The notes under the pieces: generated by a model | The model's database searches: none | The model's input: the letters and a program-made list of their open reading frames with translations, nothing else | What the model was told of the DNA's origin: nothing | Made by a program: the position numbers and the translations under genes | Source: an uncultured Armatimonadota bacterium | GTDB taxonomy: Bacteria; Armatimonadota; Fimbriimonadia; Fimbriimonadales; Fimbriimonadaceae | Assembly (NCBI GenBank): GCA_903904815.1 | Contig: CAIVDU010000010.1 | Coordinates: 104,692 to 168,691, forward strand | Length of the DNA stretch: 64,000 nucleotides | Direction of reading: 5' to 3' | In this document: positions 52,974-62,613 of the stretch, piece after piece | How the letters are laid out: each line of letters begins with the position of its first letter | Position numbering within the stretch: position 1 is the stretch's first letter

Positions 52974-55364
52974 ATGCACGATCATAGCACCGATGCTGTC
53001 CGTGTCCAAGTTTTTCACCCTCCTTTTTCCCCCATTCAGCCAAGCGATTGGGGCAAACGAGGTCGATGGCCGGCAGGTTGGATCTCGCTTGAAGACGACC
53101 CAAAGGCGCCTTTTGTTGCTGCCTACCGCCTTCAATTCCAGGTGGATCACGAAACCGAAGTTCGGATTCACGTCACCGCCGATGAGCGTTACGAACTCTA
53201 CCTGGACGGTCGTCTGATCGGGCGTGGGAGCGAGCGTGGAGATGAAAACAACTGGTTCTTCGAGAGTTACGACATCTTTCTCGGCGAGGGAGAACACCAA
53301 TTCACCGCTAAGGTTTGGACATTCGGCGGCGAAGCGCCCTACGCGCAACACAGCGTTGGCCACGGATTCCTGCTCGCATCGGAAGGCGACCTTTCCCTGT
53401 CCACCGGTACGGAACCGTGGGAAGCGAAGCGACTCCCCGGATTTGGGTTCTTAAACTCTATCACCGCCTGGGGGACCGGGCTTAACACGCTCATCAACGC
53501 TCGGGAATTTGATTGGGATTGGCTCACCGAAGCGAGCGGCGGATGGGCGCCAGCGATTAAGACTGAGACCGCGACCGGCGCCGTCGGCGCTAACGAATTT
53601 GGGCCAACTCACCTTCTCACGCCCGCCACCCTACCGCCACAGTACTCGGAGCGAACCCAGACGCCGGTTGTCAGAAACGTGTCGGCTCTCGGGACGAGTC
53701 TAACGTCTCCAATTCCAATTCTCCAGGCAAATAACCTGTCCCAAGAACAATCGGACTGGACCCGCCTTCTTCACGGTGTGCCACTGGAAGTTGCCGCCCA
53801 AACTCGTATCCGAGTCCTTCTCGACTTCGAAAACTATGTGTGCGCTTATCCCGAACTGCTCTTGTCCGGAGGAAACGGAGCTCGCGTTCGCGTCCATTGG
53901 CAAGAGTCGTTATTCAATGCCTTTAGAGATACCGATAAGGGTAACCGCGACGAAGTCGAAGGGAAATTCTTCACTACGATGTGGCACTGGACGGACGGAA
54001 TCGGAGACCTGTTCATCGCCGACGGAGGAAGAGACCGTCATTTCCGTCCGCTTTGGTGGCAGGCGGGCCGGTATGTGGAAATCCTCATCGAAACGGAGGA
54101 GGAACCCCTCACCATCGAGTCCCTCCATTTCTCCGAGACTCGGTACCCGTTTGAAAACCTATCGACCTTCCACTGCAGCGATCCACGACTCGAGAGGATC
54201 ATCCCCATCGCGTTTCGAACGCTTCAAATGTGTTCTCATGAAACGTACATGGACTGCCCCTACTACGAGCAGCTCCAATATGTCGGAGACACCCGACTTC
54301 AGGCTCTGGTCACTTATGTCACCAGCGACGATGATCGACTGCCTCGAAAAGCGCTCCGGATGATCGAACAGAGCCGCCAGCTCTCCGGCCTTACCGCCAG
54401 CCGTTACCCGTCCCGCGTCCGTCAAGTCATCCCTCCGTTCAGCCTTTGGTGGATCGGCATGGTTCACGATTTTGCTCTTTGGCGAGGCGATCTGCCGTTT
54501 GTCAGGACTCTCATGCCGGGCGTCCGAGCCGTCCTGGACGCATTTCGAACCACCGTCAACCAGCACGGACTTTTGACCGCGCCCGACGGTTGGAACTATG
54601 TGGACTGGGTGCCCGAGTGGCCCTCAGGCATCCCGCCCGAGGGCGATCGCGGAGTCAGCGCCGTACTAAACCTTCAGTTGGCTTTGGCCGCCAAACACGC
54701 GTCCGAACTTGAGGATTGGCTTGGTGAACCGGAACTCGCAATGCGACAAAGCAAGTTATCGCTAGCAACCCTCGAGGCCGTATTCGAATCCTTTTATGAG
54801 CCGGAAAGGGGATTGATTGCCGACGATCTTGGCAAAACTCGTTTTAGCGAACATGCCCAAGCCCTTGCGATCCTTTGCGGAGATTCCAAGCTTCAGAATT
54901 TGGTGGCAAATGGACTCCTTTCCGATCCGGATCTATCCCGCACGACGATCTACTTCAGTCACTACCTATTTGAGGCCTTCCGGATACTCGGTCGATCGGA
55001 CCAGATAATCGACCGCTTGCCGCTTTGGTCAGATCAGGTGGGGAGAGGGCTGAGAACAACGATCGAGATGCCCGAGCCAACGCGCAGCGATTGCCACGCA
55101 TGGGGCGCCCATCCGGTCTTCCATAACTTCGCGTCCATTCTTGGTATCCGCCCGGTTGCTCCCGGCATGGCGTCAGTCGAGATCTCTCCCGCTCTGGGTT
55201 CACTTGCCTTCGCCGAAGGCTCGATACCAACTCCGTTCGGCTTTCTCCGATGTCGGTTCGCGGCCGGGACTGCTCACTTTGAGATTCCGAAGGGAATCTC
55301 CGCGAGCTATTTCGGCAGAACGCTTCCCCACGGCACATCAGCCGTCGAACACGCTCGCCTCTAA
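52974..55364 (+). CDS. GH78 alpha-L-rhamnosidase-like glycoside hydrolase
   Basis: This 796-residue protein has N-terminal beta-sandwich domains (VRIHVTADERYELYLDGRLI) and an alpha/alpha barrel. The barrel includes ETYMDCPYYEQLQYVGDTRL with the conserved acidic residues of GH78 catalytic centres, WNYVDWVPEW, and the later SDCHAWGAHPVFHNF. There is no signal peptide, so it probably acts in the cytoplasm on imported rhamnose-containing oligosaccharides. The start ATG lies 11 bp after the LacI operator and has no ribosome-binding site, consistent with a leaderless message. The GH2 gene follows after 57 bp. Confidence 0.88.
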   Translation: MHDHSTDAVRVQVFHPPFSPIQPSDWGKRGRWPAGWISLEDDPKAPFVAAYRLQFQVDHETEVRIHVTADERYELYLDGRLIGRGSERGDENNWFFESYDIFLGEGEHQFTAKVWTFGGEAPYAQHSVGHGFLLASEGDLSLSTGTEPWEAKRLPGFGFLNSITAWGTGLNTLINAREFDWDWLTEASGGWAPAIKTETATGAVGANEFGPTHLLTPATLPPQYSERTQTPVVRNVSALGTSLTSPIPILQANNLSQEQSDWTRLLHGVPLEVAAQTRIRVLLDFENYVCAYPELLLSGGNGARVRVHWQESLFNAFRDTDKGNRDEVEGKFFTTMWHWTDGIGDLFIADGGRDRHFRPLWWQAGRYVEILIETEEEPLTIESLHFSETRYPFENLSTFHCSDPRLERIIPIAFRTLQMCSHETYMDCPYYEQLQYVGDTRLQALVTYVTSDDDRLPRKALRMIEQSRQLSGLTASRYPSRVRQVIPPFSLWWIGMVHDFALWRGDLPFVRTLMPGVRAVLDAFRTTVNQHGLLTAPDGWNYVDWVPEWPSGIPPEGDRGVSAVLNLQLALAAKHASELEDWLGEPELAMRQSKLSLATLEAVFESFYEPERGLIADDLGKTRFSEHAQALAILCGDSKLQNLVANGLLSDPDLSRTTIYFSHYLFEAFRILGRSDQIIDRLPLWSDQVGRGLRTTIEMPEPTRSDCHAWGAHPVFHNFASILGIRPVAPGMASVEISPALGSLAFAEGSIPTPFGFLRCRFAAGTAHFEIPKGISASYFGRTLPHGTSAVEHARL

Positions 55365-55421
55365 TAGAACGACTCGCTAATTCTCTCTCCCCTTACCGAT
55401 TTACCTGCAGGAACCTACGGC

Positions 55422-58400
55422 ATGTTTTCTCTGATCGCTCTCTGCCTCCTCGTCCGCCCCCAGGCCCACGATTCGATCTGGATCGAAGGGGAAAACCCTT
55501 CCTCCATCAACGTGAAACCCACCATCGCCGGTTGGGGACACAAGGAATTTCTTTCTGGAGAGAAGTGGCTTCAGGTCTCGATCGATGCCGACAAAGTCGA
55601 CAAGGAACTTCCCGCCGATGGGATTCTCATCAACTACGACATCCAAATCCAGTCAGAGGGGACGCACGATCTTTGGAATCGTATCGGATATGAAGCGGTC
55701 CGATCACCTTTCGATTGGCGCGTCGATGGGGAAGAATGGCATCGCATAGAACCCAGCGCGTTGACGACCGATATGCAGGAGTTCGAAACCTGGAACGAGG
55801 TCGCCTGGCTCAAGTTGGGTAGCGAACCTCTCAAACTGGGGCGTCACGTACTCCAGATTCGGTTACCGAAGACCGTGAACGGAGCAGGAAAGACCGAACG
55901 AATCCTGTACGGATCCGATGCCCTGCTCATCACCAGCGAGCCGTTCCATCCCAACGGGAAGTTTCCGCCCAACTCCGACTTTCAGTCAGAATTCGACCGT
56001 AAGGCGGCTGAAACGACTTTCTCACTCGCCGTCCCGGAGGGAGCCGCCCAACAATCCGTTGACCTTTCCGGCACATGGCAGATTGCCCGCGACGATGAAG
56101 CCCTCCCAGGAAAGGTCGACGCCCCCATCGCTGATCTGCCCAAAGACCCCATCTGGTACGGCATCCCGGTTCCGAGCGACAAGAATCAAAGCCGTCCCGA
56201 ACTCACTACGGCTCACCGTGTCTGGTACCGGACCCGGGTGGTCGTCCCCGACCATCAAACGGAAAAGTCCTACTGGCTCACATTCCCCCAAAACAACCTG
56301 AATACCACGGTGTATGTGAACGGGAAACGGTGCGGATTCAACAAGAACCCGCTCGTAAAATGGACATGTGACATCACCTCGGGAATCCACCCCGGAGTGA
56401 ACGAAATATGGGTTGGAATCCGAGACGCCTGGTACGGATACAGCTCGAGCCCGACCGATCCGATGAAGCTTCGGCGGTCGTTTGTGATCCCGCTCGCCAT
56501 GACCGGGGGAGGCTTTCAGGACCTCGCCTATCCCGTTTGGCATGGGTTCGAGTCCGGCATTCTCGACACCCCTACACTGACCGTAGCTGGCTCGGTGGCC
56601 GTGTGGGACGTTTTTGTGAAGCCTTCGGTGGCCAATCACGTGCTCGAATCGGAGGTCACCGTGAGAAACACAACCGCGACTCCCGTCACCGCCCAAGTCG
56701 AGCAATCGGTCTGGGACGACAAGACCGGCAAAGTCGTGAAGACCATCCCCGCCTCGCAGATCCAGATTCCCGGCCGTCAGGATTGGATGACGGTCAAGAT
56801 CGGGGCTTGGAAGGATCCCGTTCTCTGGTGGCCCGACCAACCTCAAATGTATCGACTGAGAACCGACATTAGCGTCGGCGGAAAGCTGGTCGACCAGTGC
56901 GACACTGCATTTGGGTTTCGCGAGTGGTCAACACGCGGAAAGGATCTCCTACTTAACGGAGTCGTGTGGCACGGCTGGGCAGAGCTGACTCAGGGGCACA
57001 CCAAAGAGGAGTGGCTGAAGAACTACCGGGCGACCGGACAGCGATTCATGAGGCTGAGCGGAATCTCGCAAAACGGAGGGCCGAACTGGTTCGATCTGAG
57101 CTACGAGAAGGCCCTCGACTGGTTCGACCGGAATGGCGTCATCGTCCGACGAAGCGGGCCCCTTGACGGGGAAGCGATCGGCTACTTCGCCATCGAGAAC
57201 GACCCAGAACTCCAAACTCTCTATCACTCCCGCATCAAAAAGCAGCTGCTTGAAAACTGGCGAGACCAGATGGTTGCCATGGTGAGAGGCGAACGGAATC
57301 ACCCATCGGTCGGCATGTGGTCGATTGAGAACGAGTGGCTCTACATCAACTGTATTAACCTCTACGGGGACCTGATGGACGAGTTTGAGAACGAGGAAAA
57401 GGTCACCCTCGATGCGGTAGCCCAAGTCGATCCCACCCGGCCCGCGATGGCGGACGGGGGAGGAGCGGGTAAGGCCAACCTCTTTCCCATCCAAGGCGAT
57501 CACTACGTGTACACCAACGATCCGAACCACTACCCGGATCTTGCCTACGAAGCTTTCCCGACTGGCGCCGGTCGAGGCCGGTGGACGTGGGACCAAAAAC
57601 GACCACGCTACCTGGGCGAAGACTTCTTCGCCACCGGAATCAATCCTGCCGATTACGGCTGGATTGAAGGAGAAGAGGCCTTCGAGAGCAAGGTCGCTTC
57701 TGAGAAAGGAATGGCCATCGTCCAGAGAATGCTTACCGAAGGATATCGGTGGTCTGGCGAATATGCGGCCTGGCACCTATGGCTCGGTGACGAAGGGGAG
57801 AAGTTTGGCAAGTCGATCGCCAATTCGGAGCGAGCCGTCTTCTGCCGACAGCAAAACTGGACTTTCGAATCTGGCCAGCATGTGGGTCGAACATTCGCGA
57901 TCTTCAACGACAGCCACTACGAAGACCCTATTCAGTTCACGTACTCCGTTGTCCTGAAAGGGAAGTCGATCGCAACGGGAAGTGTCGTGGCCACCGTTCC
58001 CCCCGGGGCCAAGAAGGTCACCAACATCGACCTTGCGATGCCGACTGTCCAAGACCGTGCGGCGGCAAAGCTCGTTCTCACTCTCACTGTGAACGGGAAA
58101 ACCGTGTTCCACGACGAGAAGCCTTTCTCCATTCTTCCCTCCAATGCGGTTTCTACGACGAGCCGTATTCCCATCGGTGTCTACCCAGCCCATAAGGACC
58201 TCATTGAGAATCTCGAGGCGCAGGGATTTGCCGCGATTGCCGTTCCAGACATCACCCATATAACCGGCCCGTTCAAAACCTTGGTCGTCGGAACCGATGT
58301 CCTCGTTGAGTCCCAGAGTTCGCAGTCCACCCTCGCGGCCTGGGCCGCCAACGGAAACCGCGTCGTCGTGCTTCACCAAGCCCATCCTCTCCGTTTTCAA

Positions 58401-60407
58401 GCCTTGCCTGCCGACTCGCAAGTGACGTCGGATCAAGGCTCGTTTGGATTCATCGAGATCACCGATCATCCCGTTTTCAAAGGCCTGAAGAGTTCCGACT
58501 TTCAGGGCTGGACCGGTGGCGTTTATCAGGGCGCATACATCAAGCCCCAAAAAGGTGGCCGATCATTGATGCAAGTCGGAAGCCGACTCGCTGAAACCGC
58601 CCTGATGGAAGTTCCTGTCGGAGCTGGCCTGGTTCTCGTGAGTCAACTAAACCTTTCAGAGCGACACGGTCAGAACCCAGTGTCCGACCAGCTCCTCCAT
58701 AACATGGTCAGCTACGCCGCGTCCTATAGCCTCGTATCGAGGAAGGTCGGGCTGGTTGCTGATGCGGGGTCCTCTCTCGCGAAGGCGATGAGTCAAACCG
58801 GAGTGCGATTCCAACGGGAGACCTCCGTTGTCGAAGCTTTAAAGCGCTTTCCGGCAGATCTCGTCATGGTCTCGGCGACCGAGGCGAACCTGCACGAGTT
58901 GGCTAGCAATCTTCCCGCAGTCCAGAAGTTCTACGCAACCGGCGGCACCCTCGTATTTCACGGCTTAACCCCCGCTGGCTTGCGCGACTATTCCCGCATC
59001 GTGGGAGTCGAGCACCTCATCCGCCCCTTCCGCCGGGAAAAGACCGCGTTGAAAATCCCGCGCGACCCACTCGCCTCCGGCCTGTCGAGCAACGATGTCG
59101 TGATGTACTCGGGGCAGAAGATGTTCGACTTCAACGACGATCGGTTCGTCGCCTCCGACATCTTCGACTACGTCGTCGACTTCGACGATGCCGCACCTTT
59201 TGCCGAGCTGCCCAGCGATTACCTGTACAACACCGTGAACGGCTTTACCTCGTCGGACAGTTGGAAATACATCTACTCGTTCGACCTGAATCAAGGGAAG
59301 CCGGAATACACCATGAAGTTCGCTCGGCCCCAAACCGTGACCGAGATGACCTGGATCGGAAACGCCTTCTACCATAAGGTCACCAAGTTCTCTCTGACTT
59401 TCGACGGGAAAGACACCGTGACGTTCGACGTCCCGCCAGACAATCTGCCCCACATCCTTCCCATCGCTCCGAAGAAGACCGGCACGACCATCGAACTCAA
59501 AATCCTGGATTGGACAAGAGATCCGGGCATGGCCAATGTCGTCGGTATCGACAACATCTCACTCAAAGTGGAGCGTCCGGCGGAGTTCACAGAGCGTGTC
59601 CATCCGCTCTTGAATGTGGGAGGGCTCGTACGATACTCCGAGGGACCAGGAAGCGCCGTGCTGGTAAACCTCGCCTTCAAAGACCGAGAAGAGGTCCCCG
59701 AGAACGCCGACAAGAAGCTTGCCATCCTCAGCAAGATCCTCCACAACCTTCGGGCGGAGTTCACCGTTGGCAAGACGATCGTGGCTGGCGCCGCGAACAT
59801 CTCCTACTCTCCCGTCGACATTTCCAAATCGACGAATCAGTACCGCAACGAGCGGGGCTGGTTCGGCGATAAGAACCAAACCTTTGCCGACCTGCCTTCA
59901 GGCCGGCACGTTTTTGCCGGAGTTCCATTCGATATTTTCGACTTCCCGACCTCACCGGTTCCTAACGCGATCATGCTCGGTGGCTCGGGAGTCCCGGGCC
60001 AACTGCCCGACGCGGTGAATAACATCAAGGTCGCTGCCAAGGCGAGCGCGCTGTTCTTCCTCCAGGCGGCCAGAATCGACCAGCGACGATCGCCCGATGA
60101 AGTGAGGGCTGGCAAGCAGTTCGAGTTCGCCGACTACGTAGTCCACTATCACGACGGCCAAACCCTCGTCATCCCGATTCGGTCGGAGATCGACGTGGAA
60201 GACTACCGACAGGAGACCCCCACCGCCATCCCTGGCGCCCAAATCGGCTGGACCCACCGCTACGAAAAAAGCTCTCTTCAGGCGGTGGCCTACATCCAGC
60301 AATGGAACAACCCCCGCCCCACCATAGAAATCGACTCCATCGACCTCCGCTACGGCCCCGACCGAAGGGGCGTCCCCGCACTGCTCGCGGTGTCGATTGC
60401 ACGTTAA
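55422..60407 (+). CDS. Giant multidomain GH2 glycoside hydrolase
   Basis: The 1661-residue protein begins with a signal peptide (MFSLIALCLLVRPQAHD). A GH2 sugar-binding domain follows (about 200-330, WYRTRVVVPDHQTEKSYWLT), then an Ig-like domain and a TIM barrel starting GFREWSTRGKDLLLNGVVWH. The catalytic acid/base is E638 in NHPSVGMWSIENEWLY. The nucleophile position is probably in RYLGEDFFATG. The C-terminal half adds a glutamine-amidotransferase-like region (about 910-1100), a discoidin-like carbohydrate-binding domain (about 1255-1385) and a final beta domain (LPSGRHVFAGVPFDIFDFPT). AGGAAC precedes the ATG. It shares the GH78 transcript. Confidence 0.9.
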   Translation: MFSLIALCLLVRPQAHDSIWIEGENPSSINVKPTIAGWGHKEFLSGEKWLQVSIDADKVDKELPADGILINYDIQIQSEGTHDLWNRIGYEAVRSPFDWRVDGEEWHRIEPSALTTDMQEFETWNEVAWLKLGSEPLKLGRHVLQIRLPKTVNGAGKTERILYGSDALLITSEPFHPNGKFPPNSDFQSEFDRKAAETTFSLAVPEGAAQQSVDLSGTWQIARDDEALPGKVDAPIADLPKDPIWYGIPVPSDKNQSRPELTTAHRVWYRTRVVVPDHQTEKSYWLTFPQNNLNTTVYVNGKRCGFNKNPLVKWTCDITSGIHPGVNEIWVGIRDAWYGYSSSPTDPMKLRRSFVIPLAMTGGGFQDLAYPVWHGFESGILDTPTLTVAGSVAVWDVFVKPSVANHVLESEVTVRNTTATPVTAQVEQSVWDDKTGKVVKTIPASQIQIPGRQDWMTVKIGAWKDPVLWWPDQPQMYRLRTDISVGGKLVDQCDTAFGFREWSTRGKDLLLNGVVWHGWAELTQGHTKEEWLKNYRATGQRFMRLSGISQNGGPNWFDLSYEKALDWFDRNGVIVRRSGPLDGEAIGYFAIENDPELQTLYHSRIKKQLLENWRDQMVAMVRGERNHPSVGMWSIENEWLYINCINLYGDLMDEFENEEKVTLDAVAQVDPTRPAMADGGGAGKANLFPIQGDHYVYTNDPNHYPDLAYEAFPTGAGRGRWTWDQKRPRYLGEDFFATGINPADYGWIEGEEAFESKVASEKGMAIVQRMLTEGYRWSGEYAAWHLWLGDEGEKFGKSIANSERAVFCRQQNWTFESGQHVGRTFAIFNDSHYEDPIQFTYSVVLKGKSIATGSVVATVPPGAKKVTNIDLAMPTVQDRAAAKLVLTLTVNGKTVFHDEKPFSILPSNAVSTTSRIPIGVYPAHKDLIENLEAQGFAAIAVPDITHITGPFKTLVVGTDVLVESQSSQSTLAAWAANGNRVVVLHQAHPLRFQALPADSQVTSDQGSFGFIEITDHPVFKGLKSSDFQGWTGGVYQGAYIKPQKGGRSLMQVGSRLAETALMEVPVGAGLVLVSQLNLSERHGQNPVSDQLLHNMVSYAASYSLVSRKVGLVADAGSSLAKAMSQTGVRFQRETSVVEALKRFPADLVMVSATEANLHELASNLPAVQKFYATGGTLVFHGLTPAGLRDYSRIVGVEHLIRPFRREKTALKIPRDPLASGLSSNDVVMYSGQKMFDFNDDRFVASDIFDYVVDFDDAAPFAELPSDYLYNTVNGFTSSDSWKYIYSFDLNQGKPEYTMKFARPQTVTEMTWIGNAFYHKVTKFSLTFDGKDTVTFDVPPDNLPHILPIAPKKTGTTIELKILDWTRDPGMANVVGIDNISLKVERPAEFTERVHPLLNVGGLVRYSEGPGSAVLVNLAFKDREEVPENADKKLAILSKILHNLRAEFTVGKTIVAGAANISYSPVDISKSTNQYRNERGWFGDKNQTFADLPSGRHVFAGVPFDIFDFPTSPVPNAIMLGGSGVPGQLPDAVNNIKVAAKASALFFLQAARIDQRRSPDEVRAGKQFEFADYVVHYHDGQTLVIPIRSEIDVEDYRQETPTAIPGAQIGWTHRYEKSSLQAVAYIQQWNNPRPTIEIDSIDLRYGPDRRGVPALLAVSIAR

Positions 60408-60465
60408 CTGTATTGCGATTAGGATAGTTGATAACCGTTATATAGCGCTCGTAGACCCAGCAACC

Positions 60466-60470
60466 CGTAG
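60466..60470. repeat. Target duplication (left) of the MITE-like element
   Basis: CGTAG, repeated at 60643-60647. In unit A the sequence CCGTAGGCAGCGAATG is uninterrupted, which indicates CGTAG was duplicated when the element inserted. Confidence 0.65.
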
Positions 60471-60642
60471 AGACAATCTTAAAACCCCAGAAGTGGTCTC
60501 ACTGCCCCCTCTCCTGCAGCGAAGCGCACGCGGGAGAGGGTGGGGAGAGGGTCAATTTGAAACTGCGTCGCGAAGCGACACCCCGAAATCAAATTGTTTG
60601 GTGCCGTATTTGGTGGCTTGCTCTGGGTTTTAAGATTGTCTG
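60471..60642. mobile_element. 172-bp MITE-like element with 20-bp terminal inverted repeats
   Basis: Left end AGACAATCTTAAAACC(C)CAGA (60471-60491) and right end TCTGGGTTTTAAGATTGTCT (60622-60641) are inverted repeats differing by one inserted C. Inside are the palindromic core CTCTCC...GGGAGAG around GCAGCGAAGCGCAC and a second stem CAATTTGA / TCAAATTG enclosing GTCGC / GCGAC. There is no coding capacity. A second copy starts at 62614. Confidence 0.8.
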
Positions 60643-60647
60643 CGTAG
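60643..60647. repeat. Target duplication (right) of the MITE-like element
   Basis: CGTAG, matching 60466-60470, followed by the continuation of the interrupted A-type repeat (GCGGCGAATGAT). Confidence 0.65.
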
Positions 60648-61102
60648 GCGGCGAATGATTTGTGTCGCCGCAGTCTGCCGACTCACTGGTCGTGAGTCGT
60701 CAACTTTACACCGCTGGGTATCTCCAGCAAACCGTAGGCAGCGAATGATCAGAGTATCGCAAAAGTCCCGGCGGTTGTAATGTGGACCCTCTCCCGCAGC
60801 GAAGCGTACGCGGGGGAGGGCAGGGTGGGGGGAAATCGAACCTGTGAGCGACGCGAATGCCACTTCTCCCGAGCATCTCGAGTGATCGCCGACTTTTTCG
60901 ACACTCTGTGATTTTTGTCGCCGCAGTCTGCCGACTCACTCGTCGTGCGTCAGTAACTTTACACGACAGGGTAGCTCCAGAAAACTGTAAGCGCCGAATG
61001 ATCAGAGTATCGTAAAAGTTCCGGCGGTCTTAATAGGCACCCTCGCCAGCAGCGAAGTCTCCGGATCCCGCCGAAAAAAGTAAAGGGGACGGGCGCCGAG
61101 GT

Positions 61103-61972
61103 CTAGGGATACAAATTCCCCAACCAAGAAATCAACAAGTCCGGCCAGTGCGACAGCCCGGCCTCGTGGCTCCGTAACCCGTAACCATGCCCGCCCTTCG
61201 GAAATAGGTGAATCTCCGTGGGCACCTTCGCCAAGTGGCAAGCATGGGTGTAAGCCAGCGCTCCCTCAATCGGAATCGGATCGTCCATCGCCTGGACGAT
61301 GAACACCGGCGGAGTCTTCGCGTCGACTACCAAACCATCGCTGAGATTCAGGGTGCCCTCTACGTTCAAGTACGCCGGGTAGATCAAAGCGGTGAAGTTA
61401 GGGAAGGGACTCGCCTTGTCCGTATCGTCGTGGGGAGCGTAGGACCCCGTCTTGGCGGTGGAAGTGATCGCCGCCGCATGACCTCCCGCCGAGAATCCGA
61501 GAATCCCGATCCGATTGGTGTCGAATCCGTATTCGCTGGCGTGAGTTCGCAAGATGCGTAGCGCCCGCTGGGCATCTTCGAGAACCACTTTATGTAGAGG
61601 ATGATCCTGATCGCGATTCGGCAATCGGTACTTGAGCACCGCCGCGTGAATGCCCGACAAATTGAGCCGAGATGCGATCTCCCACCCTTCATGCTCGATC
61701 GCCTCAATGTAGTAGCCCCCGCCGGGCAGAATCAAAACCGTCGGCGCCCCCGGCTTGGCGCTCTTAGACTTAAAGATCTCCAGCGTCGGACGAGACACGT
61801 TCTTAACGATCAAGAGGTCGGCGTCCGGGCTCTTGTCACTCGACTCCACATCATTCCGAGTCCACCCATTCGGATTCCCCGCCGGCCACAAGGGAAGCAA
61901 CGGCCGTGCCGGTAAGGATTGAAAAGATGCGGCCAACACAGACAGGGAAGCGAGGAGCAGAGAGGTCACCAT
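61103..61972 (-). CDS. Secreted alpha/beta hydrolase (esterase)
   Basis: The 289-residue protein has a signal peptide (LLLASLSVLAASFQSLPA) and an alpha/beta-hydrolase fold of the acetyl-xylan-esterase/BD-FAE type. The oxyanion loop is VLILPGGGYY, the nucleophile elbow GILGFSAGGHAAA, the acid is in VQAMDDPIP and the histidine in PKGGHGYGLR. These enzymes remove acetyl or feruloyl groups from plant polysaccharide, fitting the adjacent hydrolases. ATG at 61972 gives the signal peptide; 39 earlier in-frame codons are rich in Cys and unlikely. It runs opposite to the GH2 gene. Confidence 0.88.
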   Translation of the reverse strand: MVTSLLLASLSVLAASFQSLPARPLLPLWPAGNPNGWTRNDVESSDKSPDADLLIVKNVSRPTLEIFKSKSAKPGAPTVLILPGGGYYIEAIEHEGWEIASRLNLSGIHAAVLKYRLPNRDQDHPLHKVVLEDAQRALRILRTHASEYGFDTNRIGILGFSAGGHAAAITSTAKTGSYAPHDDTDKASPFPNFTALIYPAYLNVEGTLNLSDGLVVDAKTPPVFIVQAMDDPIPIEGALAYTHACHLAKVPTEIHLFPKGGHGYGLRSHEAGLSHWPDLLISWLGNLYP

Positions 61973-62129
61973 TGATGATCCGACGTTACCCTCTTGCAGG
62001 CGCGACTCTTCAATGCCGGAGACCTTCGCAGTAGCAATAAGTGAGCAGCTAACATGAATGCGTTGCCCACACCGGCAACAAGAGTCCATTCCAGCTGCGA
62101 ACGGCAGACTTCCAAATCAGAGTCTCTTC

Positions 62130-62567
62130 ATGAACACGCATACCTTCAAAATCCAAACTGACGTCGACAACGAGGCCCAGCTCGAAGTCAAGAATGAGAT
62201 TCACAACCAGCTTCGCGCTTTCAACCAAGCGGTCGTCGGCTCCTATCAACTCGCCCCAATATCGATGAGCGTTCGAGACGAAAACGACAAAATCGTAGGC
62301 GGCGTTTCCGGAGGCGTTTTCCTCATGTGGCTCGTGATCGAAACCCTCTGGATTAGCGAGGAAGCTCGCAGAAAAGGATTAGGCACCCAACTGATGGACG
62401 CCATCGAACAAGCCGGAAAAGACCTCGGAGCAACTCGCGCCTTCCTGGATACCATGGCATTCCAAGCCGAACCCTTCTACCACAAACGCGGCTACACCGA
62501 ATTCGGCCGAATCCCCGACTTCGTCAACGGCTTCGACCGGATCTACCTGCTGAAACACTTGGCCTGA
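62130..62567 (+). CDS. GNAT-family N-acetyltransferase
   Basis: This 145-residue protein has the GNAT acetyl-CoA loop as ARRKGLGTQLMDAIE (RxxGxG form), the strand LVIETLWISE before it and AFLDTMAFQAEPFYHKRGYT toward the end. The pattern resembles stand-alone PhnO/YhhY-like acetyltransferases. The substrate is unknown. ATG at 62130 begins MNTHTFKIQTD; the in-frame codons before it are poor. It lies between the esterase gene (divergent) and the repeat/IS region. Confidence 0.85.
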   Translation: MNTHTFKIQTDVDNEAQLEVKNEIHNQLRAFNQAVVGSYQLAPISMSVRDENDKIVGGVSGGVFLMWLVIETLWISEEARRKGLGTQLMDAIEQAGKDLGATRAFLDTMAFQAEPFYHKRGYTEFGRIPDFVNGFDRIYLLKHLA

Positions 62568-62613
62568 GTCATGCAGGACCCAGAAACTCGCAGCTCGTAA
62601 GCGCACACCAGGT

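Larger units (their letters stand above)
60458..61057. repeat. A-type interspersed repeats (two tandem units plus a split one)
   Basis: Unit A (60663-60804) and unit B (60916-61057) are both 142 bp and align end to end, from TGTCGCCGCAGTCTGCCGAC through CAGCGAATGATCAGAGTATC (B: AAGCGCCGAATGATCAG) to the core GCAGCGAAG. Unit A continues to about 60910. A third unit begins CCCAGCAACCCGTAG (60457-60470) and resumes at 60643 with CGTAGGCGGCGAATGAT, the same as CGTAGGCAGCGAATGAT in unit A. Confidence 0.85.
60408..61102. other. Repeat-dense intergenic region, 695 bp
   Basis: It consists of a MITE-like element, an A-type repeat interrupted by it, and two head-to-tail A-type units. No gene is supported; small open frames are produced by the repeats. 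Confidence 0.8.

Noticed and set aside
56022..58550. Two long minus frames (274 and 257 codons) inside the GH2 gene
   Set aside because: They are antisense to a gene with full GH2 motifs and are expected from its GC-rich codon pattern.
60408..61102. CRISPR-like array in the repeat region
   Set aside because: Repeat units are long (142 bp), few and not separated by uniform unique spacers; no cas genes are present in the window.
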